Shown piece by piece: positions 1-4,979 of a stretch of 5,808 bases of DNA. This DNA is from CAYUAG01 sp964554015 (GTDB lineage Bacteria > Zhuqueibacterota > QNDG01 > CAYUAG01), in contig CAZKMO010000187.1 of NCBI GenBank assembly GCA_964554015.1, positions 1-5,808 of the forward strand, written 5' to 3'. The notes beneath the pieces were generated by a model. The model saw only the letters and a list, made by a program, of their open reading frames with translations. It was not told the DNA's origin and searched no databases. Every line of letters starts with the position of its first letter. Positions within the stretch are counted from its first letter, which is position 1. A program made the position numbers and the translations under genes.

Positions 1-723
1 GTTGTTTTCAATTACAAGTCTGTACTGATTGGAAGTAAGACCTGGTAATGTTATTCCATATCCTGCTAATCCTTGGGTTAGAGGACCCCAGTATTGTAAT
101 GCCGGATTAAAAGCCAGTTTAACCATATCCAGGTCCATTTTACCCCAAATGTAATTTAGTCCCACACCAACAGAGAGTTTATCTGTCAGTTTCATGGCTA
201 TGGTGGGCTGAATATTGATAACCATGTGATCACTATAGCTTTCTTTATCTTTGGAAATACCGGTTGAGTTACCATAGGAAGGGGGTAAATCGATAAGATC
301 CCATTCTGAACCCAATCCAAAGGGCGCATAAATACCCAGTCCGAGGGTTATTTTTTCGGATTTTTTGTAATATATTCCCAAGGAGGGCACAAAAAAGTTT
401 TCAGGAGTGGCATCGACTTGGTTTGTGTTCATTCCGGAAAAGGGGAACATAGCAGCGGGGTACTCTTTGGCAGTATAGGAAGCACGGGGCATAATAATAC
501 CATTAGATACTCCTATTGTCCATTTTCCATTTAATTGAGTTAATCCTGCAGGATTGAAAAAAACCGCACTCCAGTCATCAGCTAATCCACGAAAACAGCT
601 ACCCATTGAGGTAGAGCGGGCACCGACAGTTCCTATCTGAGTTCCATTACTGGCTGAAACCGGGCTGTAAAGGATGAAAATAAGAGTGAAAACTAAAACT
701 GTAGAAATGATTTTTTTTACCAT
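1..723 (-). CDS. FadL/OmpP1-type outer-membrane transport protein (N-terminal half, partial)
   Basis: Reading the minus strand from the ATG at 723-721 gives 241 codons with no stop before the window edge, so the C-terminal part lies outside. Residues 1-24 form a classic signal peptide: MVKK, then a hydrophobic run, then VSA before a likely cleavage site. The mature start has GARSTSMG at 34-41, GLADD at 46-50 and NPAGL at 57-61. This glycine-rich stretch ending in NPAGL is the hallmark of the FadL/OmpP1/TodX family, whose N-terminus plugs a 14-strand barrel. Later segments alternate aromatic and small residues (for example GLGIYAPFGLGSEW, 128-141), as in beta strands. FadL proteins usually have about 400-450 residues, so roughly half is seen. 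Members carry hydrophobic compounds such as long-chain fatty acids or aromatics across the outer membrane; the substrate here cannot be read. A single cysteine (C43) sits where the family usually has a small residue. The gene diverges from the feo operon. Confidence 0.88.
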   Translation of the reverse strand, partial: MVKKIISTVLVFTLIFILYSPVSASNGTQIGTVGARSTSMGSCFRGLADDWSAVFFNPAGLTQLNGKWTIGVSNGIIMPRASYTAKEYPAAMFPFSGMNTNQVDATPENFFVPSLGIYYKKSEKITLGLGIYAPFGLGSEWDLIDLPPSYGNSTGISKDKESYSDHMVINIQPTIAMKLTDKLSVGVGLNYIWGKMDLDMVKLAFNPALQYWGPLTQGLAGYGITLPGLTSNQYRLVIENN

Positions 724-727
724 AATT

Positions 728-733
728 CCTCCT
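728..733 (-). promoter_or_regulatory. Ribosome binding site of the FadL-like gene
   Basis: On the minus strand AGGAGG is followed by AATT and the ATG at 723-721. It is a full Shine-Dalgarno match with a short 4-base spacer. Together with the signal peptide that follows, it fixes the start. Confidence 0.8.
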
Positions 734-902
734 TTTTTTAGTAAAAATGGTTATTACTGATATTAAATATACTTTTATTTTTTTGTGTTGAATAACATAG
801 GTAACTTGGAATTTATTTGCTTAATATAACATTATTTTTTTAATTTATCAACAAAAAAATTATAAATTATTGGGAAGATTAATTTTAATAAATAAAAAAA
901 AC

Positions 903-931
903 TTGACAAAATCATAAATTTATATTAAGTT
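903..931 (+). promoter_or_regulatory. Candidate sigma-70 promoter of the dtxR-feoA-feoB operon
   Basis: A perfect TTGACA -35 hexamer lies at 903-908. The -10 hexamer is poor: TTAAGT at 925-930 (16-base spacer) or TAAGTT at 926-931 (17-base spacer), each matching TATAAT at only three positions. The -10 zone overlaps the inverted repeat starting at 927, so a repressor bound there would block polymerase. The -35 box is clear; the exact -10 is uncertain. Confidence 0.5.
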
Positions 932-963
932 AGTTGTGATTAACTTTGTTTAGTATAACTAAC
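927..963. promoter_or_regulatory. Candidate DtxR-type operator (overlapping inverted repeats)
   Basis: Three inverted repeats are nested here. AAGTTA (927-932) and TAACTT (941-946) are exact complements around 8 bases. TTAGT (950-954) and ACTAA (958-962) pair around 3 bases. GTTAGTT (929-935) and AACTAAC (957-963) pair across 21 bases. The half-site flavour (TTAGTTA/TAACTAA) resembles the TTAGGTTA/TAACCTAA halves of DtxR/IdeR boxes, and the site lies between the -35 box and the regulator's own start. Autoregulation by the adjacent DtxR protein is inferred from this placement. The region is AT-rich, so some short repeats could arise by chance. Confidence 0.5.
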
Positions 964-974
964 AAGGAAGCTTT

Positions 975-1355
975 ATGAGAAAACATTTATCACAGAATAT
1001 GGAAGATTATCTGGAAACAATTTATTTAATTCAACAGGATAAGGGGAATGTTCGGATAAAGGATATTGCAACAAAATTGGAATATTCCATGCCCAGTGTT
1101 TCCAGTGCGGTAAAGAAACTGCATAAAAAGGGATTTGTAAATCATTATCGCTATAACTTTGTTGAATTAACTTTATCTGGTATACAGGTAGCTGAGCAAA
1201 TTTTAGAACGTCATTCTGTTTTAAAAAATTTCCTCTCTGAAGTATTGGGAATTGAATCTGAGATTGCGGAAAGAGATGCCTGTTTAATGGAACATGTTAT
1301 TAGCCAGGTCACCTTTAATGAGTTGAAGAATTTCATGAGTTATAAGGAAGAATGA
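975..1355 (+). CDS. Short DtxR/MntR-family metal-dependent transcriptional repressor
   Basis: This 126-residue protein has the two core domains of the DtxR family. Residues about 8-65 form the winged helix-turn-helix, with recognition helix around SMPSVSSAVKKL (38-49). Residues about 69-122 form the metal-binding dimerization domain. By alignment from memory, the primary metal ligands are D11 and E14 (in MEDYLE, as in MntR), H80, C103, E106 and H107. The DACLMEH segment (101-107) matches the EACRWEH of iron-sensing DtxR, where MntR has Glu instead of Cys. The C-terminal SH3-like domain of long DtxR/IdeR proteins is absent, as in MntR. The start is the ATG preceded by AAGGA (964-968) six bases upstream; the later in-frame ATG at 999 would leave off helix 1. 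feoA follows after one base. The likely role is repression of feo when cellular Fe(II), or possibly Mn(II), is sufficient. Confidence 0.88.
   Translation: MRKHLSQNMEDYLETIYLIQQDKGNVRIKDIATKLEYSMPSVSSAVKKLHKKGFVNHYRYNFVELTLSGIQVAEQILERHSVLKNFLSEVLGIESEIAERDACLMEHVISQVTFNELKNFMSYKEE
1344..1350 (+). promoter_or_regulatory. Ribosome binding site that sets the TTG start of feoA
   Basis: AAGGAAG lies inside the last codons of the regulator gene, six bases before TTG at 1357. No in-frame ATG or GTG start is available nearby, so this site supports the TTG start. Confidence 0.7.
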
Positions 1356-1356
1356 G

Positions 1357-1611
1357 TTGAGTGAAATATATACAGTAACTTTAGATCAAATAAAGATAAA
1401 TCAATCAGTAATTGTGCAGAGGATAAATGGTGGTTATGGAGTACGTAATAGACTCAATACCATGGGTATTCATAAAGGAGATAAACTGACAGTTAAAAGA
1501 AGTGGAATTATGAAAGGTCCTATCTTAGTAAATATTCATGGAATGGATGTTGCTCTGGGCCGAGGTATGGCTCGGAAGATTGTGGTATCAATATATAATG
1601 AGAATAAGTGA
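1357..1611 (+). CDS. feoA: Ferrous iron transport protein A (FeoA)
   Basis: This is an 84-residue SH3-like protein, the normal length for stand-alone FeoA. Family blocks are visible in order: RLNTMGIHKGD (32-42), GPILVNIHG (54-62) and ALGRGMARKIVV (66-77). FeoA is a small cytoplasmic protein needed for full FeoB activity, thought to act on the FeoB complex. Its fold is also that of the C-terminal SH3 domain of DtxR/IdeR. Translation starts at TTG, chosen because AAGGAAG sits six bases upstream and the reading frame begins one base after the regulator's stop codon. The tight spacing indicates one transcript with the regulator and possible translational coupling. The feoB gene follows only after a 141-base spacer, which is long for this pair. 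Confidence 0.9.
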   Translation: MSEIYTVTLDQIKINQSVIVQRINGGYGVRNRLNTMGIHKGDKLTVKRSGIMKGPILVNIHGMDVALGRGMARKIVVSIYNENK

Positions 1612-1752
1612 TGTCAATTAGTATATAAGATGGGAAAAAAGGAAAACGGAGAAGGGAGAATGGAAAAGAGAAGTGATCCGTTATATGAAAAGTGAAACGA
1701 GAATAACCTATAACATCTAACTTCTATAAGCTGAATTTAGGAAAATAATTAA
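1612..1752 (+). other. feoA-feoB spacer with a purine-rich block
   Basis: This 141-base gap has no convincing gene. Bases 1632-1673 are almost pure purine, with two pyrimidines in 42, made of loosely repeated GGAAAA, GGAGAA and GGGAGAA units. A 21-codon ORF at 1630-1695 is encoded mostly by this low-complexity tract and has no ribosome binding site, so it is not called. No terminator hairpin is seen, so read-through from feoA into feoB is expected. Confidence 0.6.
1739..1742 (+). promoter_or_regulatory. Weak ribosome binding site before the feoB TTG start
   Basis: AGGA lies ten bases upstream of TTG at 1753. An in-frame TAA occupies 1750-1752, so no earlier start is possible. The next in-frame ATG comes after the G-domain core, so TTG at 1753 is the best start. 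The weak signal and rare start codon suggest modest feoB translation. Confidence 0.5.
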
Positions 1753-3720
1753 TTGATTTTCGCAAATAGAAAGAAAACACATAAAATTAACAAACCCAAT
1801 ATCTTAACCATCGTTTTAGTGGGGCAACCAAATTGCGGGAAAAGCACTATATTCAATGAAGTGGCAGGATATAAATCCATAGCCTCAAATTATCCCGGGG
1901 CAACCGTGTCCTATACCCATACACAGGTACGCATTGGCAAATGTATCTGCAGAATTGTTGATCTTCCTGGAATTTATTCCCTGACTGCAGATGATGATAT
2001 ATCCCAAGATACACAAAGGTATCTGCTGGAGGAACCCATCGATGTATTAATTAATGTATTGGACAGTTCACTCTTGTCCCGCAGTCTGGAGTTCACTCTT
2101 CAACTCATGGAATTGGATATCCCCATGATTCTCAATTTAAATATGATTGATGAAGCAGAGAGAAAAGGAATTGAGATAGATACCAGGAAATTGTCAGATT
2201 TTTTGGGAATTTCAGTAATGACAACCATTGCATCTAAAGGCAAGGGAGTCTGGGATTTATTAAGTCAAACCTTAGAAACAACTCAAAATAAGCGGTTACC
2301 GGCACATATTAAAGGGCATAAGGATGTAGAAACCAGAATTCAAGGAATGATGGATATTCTGGATAATACCTTGGCACAGGATACCAAGTTTTCAAAACAT
2401 TTAGTAGCAACTCGATTGATGGAAAGAAATGAGTATTTTGAGCAAATGATAAAAAAGAATCATCCCGAACATATGGAAAATATTGAAGCATATAGGAAAG
2501 AATTAGAATTGCTTCATGGAACAACTTCTGATGAAGTGATAAATGCAGAGAGGCATAGCCTTTCCATGTCAATTTTTGAAAAAGTAACTCATATAAAAAA
2601 ATCACACATTGACTGGCGGGATAGAATAGATAATGTATTAATGCATAATATCTGGGGATATTTTTTCTTAGTAATAATACTCCTGGTTTTTTTTAATATT
2701 GTTTTTACCTTAGGGGCTGCCCTGGAAACCCCTATTATTACCTTATTTGATAAGCTAGCAAACTGGACCTATAATATCAAGGCTGGATCGTTGATTTCGG
2801 TGATGGCAAGAGGGATTTTACAAGGTATAGGGGGTGGGATTGGTATAGTTTTACCTTATTTATTTCCCTTTTTGCTAGGCCTTGCCTTTTTGGAGGATAT
2901 TGGTTATCTTCCCAGGGTAGCGTTTTTAATGGATGGTATCATGCATAAAATGGGGCTGCATGGGAAGTCAGTAATCCCAGCTGTTTTGGGATATGGCTGT
3001 AATGTTCCGGCAGTCATGGCCTCCAGAATTATTGAATCACCCAGAGATAGATTTATTACTGCCTTGATTTCGACCATGGTCCCTTGTGCTGCACGTATGA
3101 CCATAATAATGGGCATAGCCGGATACTATCTGGGGGGGACCTATGTATTAGTTATTTATTTTTTAAATCTATTTATAATAGGAATTACTGGTACTATTAT
3201 GAATCGCTTACTTCCAGAAATAACTCCGGGATTAATGTTGGAAATACCAGCCTATAAAGTACCACGCTTTAAAGTTCTTATGATGAAAACCTGGTATCGT
3301 TTAAAAGATTTTATTATTATAGCCTGGCCTTTGCTAATAGCAGGCAGTGCCTTATTGGCATTAATTGAATATTTTAAGATTTCAGGTAGTATAAACAGTA
3401 TTTTATCTCCTTTGACCAGTTTATTGGGGCTTCCAGTCAAGGTCGGCGTCACTCTCATTTTTGGAGTATTCAGAAAAGAACTTTCCATGTTGATGCTTAT
3501 ACAGGCATTGGGGTCCAGTGATTTAAGTACGGTAATGGATAAAGGACAGATGTTGGTCTTTACGATTTTTGTAGTTTTTTATATTCCCTGTGTAGCAACA
3601 ATTGGCGCTCTTTGGAAACAGGTTAGAGCAAAAAATACCTTGTTGATTATTTGCTTAACTATAGTTATTGCCCTTGTTTTGGGGCTTTTGGCACGAGGAG
3701 TATCCTATTTTTTGTGGTGA
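1753..3720 (+). CDS. feoB: Ferrous iron transporter FeoB
   Basis: FeoB moves Fe(II) across the inner membrane and carries its own cytoplasmic G domain. The 655-residue protein shows G1 GQPNCGKS (24-31), a G2 threonine near T51, G3 DLPG (70-73), G4 NMID (130-133) and a G5-like SKGKG (161-165). A helical regulatory region follows (about 180-280). The membrane part begins near 302 with FFLVIILLVFF. It contains the two gate motifs, GYGCNVPA (413-420, C416) and VPCAARM (443-449, C444). Further segments lie at about 463-483, 518-540, 600-620 and 628-650. A third cysteine, C613, sits in FYIPCVATIGAL. The FRKE motif at 573-576 is also family-typical. Length is toward the short end for FeoB and there is no C-terminal FeoC-like extension; no feoC gene follows. 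About 18 residues precede the G1 strand. Translation starts at TTG, since TAA lies immediately upstream. The protein appears intact. Confidence 0.95.
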   Translation: MIFANRKKTHKINKPNILTIVLVGQPNCGKSTIFNEVAGYKSIASNYPGATVSYTHTQVRIGKCICRIVDLPGIYSLTADDDISQDTQRYLLEEPIDVLINVLDSSLLSRSLEFTLQLMELDIPMILNLNMIDEAERKGIEIDTRKLSDFLGISVMTTIASKGKGVWDLLSQTLETTQNKRLPAHIKGHKDVETRIQGMMDILDNTLAQDTKFSKHLVATRLMERNEYFEQMIKKNHPEHMENIEAYRKELELLHGTTSDEVINAERHSLSMSIFEKVTHIKKSHIDWRDRIDNVLMHNIWGYFFLVIILLVFFNIVFTLGAALETPIITLFDKLANWTYNIKAGSLISVMARGILQGIGGGIGIVLPYLFPFLLGLAFLEDIGYLPRVAFLMDGIMHKMGLHGKSVIPAVLGYGCNVPAVMASRIIESPRDRFITALISTMVPCAARMTIIMGIAGYYLGGTYVLVIYFLNLFIIGITGTIMNRLLPEITPGLMLEIPAYKVPRFKVLMMKTWYRLKDFIIIAWPLLIAGSALLALIEYFKISGSINSILSPLTSLLGLPVKVGVTLIFGVFRKELSMLMLIQALGSSDLSTVMDKGQMLVFTIFVVFYIPCVATIGALWKQVRAKNTLLIICLTIVIALVLGLLARGVSYFLW

Positions 3721-3810
3721 AAATATTTCAATAAACTAGTCCGATAAATAGATAGAATTGGAAACAGGGAGTAAAGAAAGAAAAAAAAGAAAAAAGACAA
3801 AAGAAAAAAG

Positions 3811-3857
3811 CTTGTCCTGAGTACGTCGATATACTCAGTACAGACTTTATCGAAGGG
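3811..3857. repeat. Composite palindromic intergenic repeat
   Basis: CTGAGTA (3817-3823) and TACTCAG (3832-3838) pair exactly around 8 bases. With one mismatch the arms extend to 11 bases (3813-3823 with 3832-3842). The left part, CTTGTCCTGAGTACGTCGA, and the right end, TATCGAAGGG, resemble a widespread dispersed bacterial element of the form CTTGTCCTGAG...TCGAAGGG. That resemblance is recalled, not searched. The hairpin might slow or end transcription: on the minus strand it is followed by a T-rich tract, but no minus-strand gene leads into it. Confidence 0.6.
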
Positions 3858-3912
3858 ATAAAAGATAAAAAAATAATTTGTAATAGTATAGATAAATAGG
3901 CAATATAAAATT

Positions 3913-3918
3913 TATAAT
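3913..3918 (+). promoter_or_regulatory. Candidate -10 box for amrS
   Basis: A perfect TATAAT hexamer lies 47 bases before the amrS start, downstream of the palindrome. No good -35 hexamer stands 16-18 bases upstream, and the surroundings are AT-rich, so this is only a candidate. Confidence 0.3.
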
Positions 3919-3956
3919 CCATATATAGATCGGAAATTTTGTTTTAGGAAAAATAC

Positions 3957-3962
3957 GGTGGA
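3957..3962 (+). promoter_or_regulatory. Ribosome binding site of amrS
   Basis: GGTGGA lies three bases before the ATG at 3966, a close spacing. A second AGGA at 3946-3949 is too distant (16 bases). The start is also supported because the family's N-terminal cysteine motif begins soon after. Confidence 0.5.
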
Positions 3963-3965
3963 ACA

Positions 3966-4979
3966 ATGAAAGAAGCAAAATTATATAAGAAGAAAGAAAA
4001 TGGAAAAGTAGAGTGTTTCACCTGTGCTCATAAATGTACCATCAGCCCTGGCAAACGGGGAATATGTGGGGTCATGGAGAACAGGGAGGGAATTTTATAC
4101 TCCCTGGTGTATGGGAAGACTATTGCTGCTAATACTGATCCCATAGAGAAAAAACCCTTATTTCATTTTTTACCCGGAACTCTTTCCTTTTCCATGGCAA
4201 CTGTGGGATGTAATATGCAATGTAAGCATTGTCAAAATGCAGATATATCTCAAATGCCGAGAGTGAATAATAATATTGTGGGGGAAAAGTTATTGCCTGA
4301 AGAAATAGTTCAGGCTGCCTTGCACAATAAATGTGAATCTATTGCCTATACCTATACGGAGCCTTCAATATTCTGGGATTATGCTTTTGATACAGCAAAA
4401 CTGGCTAAGGAAAAAGGTATTAAAAATGTGTTTGTAACCAATGGGTATTTTTCCCAGGAATCATTTCAAAAAATATCTGAATATATGGATGGGGCCAATG
4501 TAGATCTGAAATCATTTAATGATCAGACTTATAAAGAAATATGTGGTGCCCGGCTAAAACCGGTTTTGGAAACCATTGAACGAATGAAAGCAGCAGACGT
4601 TTGGGTTGAAGTGACAACTTTATTGATTCCAAATGTAAACGATTTCAATCAGGAGTTAAAAGAGATGGCCGATTTTATTAAAAGATGTGATCCTGATATG
4701 CCCTGGCACATAAGCCGTTTTTTCCCTACGTATAAAATGCTTGATAAGCCTCCGACTCAGGTGGAGTCAATATGGCGAGCTATGGAGATTGGGCATGAAG
4801 CGGGCTTACATTTTGTCTTTGCTGGCAATTTGAGGGGTGATGAAGGAGAAAATACCTATTGTTATGCTTGTGGAACCCGCCTAATCCATAGGATTGGATT
4901 TCAAGTGAAGGAAAATATACTAAAAGATGGAAAATGTCCTCAATGCGGTACAGAGATTAAAGGAGTATGGGAAATATGA
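3966..4979 (+). CDS. amrS: AmmeMemoRadiSam system radical SAM enzyme AmrS (PflA-like)
   Basis: This 337-residue protein is a full-length radical SAM enzyme of the AmrS/COG1180 group, related to pyruvate formate-lyase activating enzymes. The [4Fe-4S] cluster motif CxxxCxxC is C82, C86, C89 in GCNMQCKHCQN. An N-terminal cysteine cluster (C17, C20, C24, C34) precedes it, and two C-terminal CxxC pairs (C299/C302 and C324/C327) look like a zinc ribbon. YTYTEPSIFWDYA (128-140), VTNGYF (157-162) and NVDLKSF (178-184) are typical family blocks, and the protein ends in KGVWEI. The enzyme should generate a 5'-deoxyadenosyl radical in the cytoplasm; the substrate of the family is not established to my knowledge. 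Its usual partners AmrA (AMMECR1-like) and AmrB (MEMO-like) are absent from the window but could lie beyond it. The stop overlaps the next gene by ATGA, so the two are probably co-translated. An activase for another glycyl-radical enzyme is less likely, because none is adjacent. Confidence 0.88.
   Translation: MKEAKLYKKKENGKVECFTCAHKCTISPGKRGICGVMENREGILYSLVYGKTIAANTDPIEKKPLFHFLPGTLSFSMATVGCNMQCKHCQNADISQMPRVNNNIVGEKLLPEEIVQAALHNKCESIAYTYTEPSIFWDYAFDTAKLAKEKGIKNVFVTNGYFSQESFQKISEYMDGANVDLKSFNDQTYKEICGARLKPVLETIERMKAADVWVEVTTLLIPNVNDFNQELKEMADFIKRCDPDMPWHISRFFPTYKMLDKPPTQVESIWRAMEIGHEAGLHFVFAGNLRGDEGENTYCYACGTRLIHRIGFQVKENILKDGKCPQCGTEIKGVWEI
4961..4965 (+). promoter_or_regulatory. Ribosome binding site choosing the phosphatase start
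   Basis: AGGAG within the end of amrS is ten bases before ATG at 4976 and one base before an in-frame ATG at 4967. The second spacing is too short, so 4976 is preferred. An in-frame TAA at 4958-4960 rules out earlier starts. Confidence 0.55.

Larger units (their letters stand above)
724..974. other. Divergent intergenic promoter region between the porin and feo operon
   Basis: These 251 bases separate the minus-strand porin gene from the plus-strand regulator gene. The region is extremely AT-rich and no plausible ORF or RNA gene is seen. On the plus side it holds the TTGACA box at 903-908 and the inverted repeats at 927-963. For the minus-strand gene only weak candidates exist, for example TTGTTG (854-849) with TGTTAT (831-826), 17 bases apart. 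I do not call that a promoter with confidence. No terminator-like hairpin is visible. Confidence 0.7.
3721..3965. other. Non-coding gap between feoB and amrS
   Basis: These 245 bases hold no plausible gene. In order they contain an AT-rich start, a purine-rich block at 3760-3810 (three pyrimidines in 51 bases), the composite palindrome at 3811-3857, and an AT-rich stretch likely to hold the amrS promoter. No canonical hairpin followed by a T-run is present on the plus strand, so where the feo transcript ends is unclear. Confidence 0.65.

Noticed and set aside
954..959. TATAAC as -10 box of the feo operon
   Set aside because: It matches five of six bases, but no -35 box is properly spaced and the transcript would start almost at the ribosome binding site; it is better explained as part of the operator repeats.
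999..1001. Alternative ATG start for the regulator
   Set aside because: It would remove the first residues of helix 1 and lacks a good ribosome binding site, whereas 975 has AAGGA six bases upstream.
1630..1695. Possible 21-codon small gene between feoA and feoB
   Set aside because: It is mostly made of the purine tract (Lys/Glu/Gly/Arg-rich), with no ribosome binding site at a proper distance and no resemblance to FeoC.
2309..2605. Minus-strand open frame of 98 codons within feoB
   Set aside because: It lies fully opposite the well-conserved feoB gene and its product has no recognisable domain, so it is a shadow of feoB codon use.
2904..3116. Minus-strand open frame of 70 codons within feoB
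   Set aside because: It overlaps the FeoB gate-motif region in antisense, with no ribosome binding site noticed and no family resemblance.
3252..3488. Minus-strand open frame of 78 codons within feoB
   Set aside because: It is antisense to FeoB membrane segments and has no independent support.
3811..3857. The palindrome as a standard intrinsic terminator of feoB
   Set aside because: On the plus strand the stem is not followed by a run of T, the stem is only moderately GC-rich, and it lies about 90 bases after the stop, so a repeat element is the better reading.
3728..3922. Minus-strand open frame of 64 codons in the feoB-amrS gap
   Set aside because: Its hydrophobic Phe/Ser-rich product is simply the translation of the purine tract and palindrome in reverse; it is low complexity and spans a repeat.
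3721..3965. A CRISPR array in the A-rich gap
   Set aside because: No regularly spaced direct repeats are present; the A/G-rich units are irregular and short.
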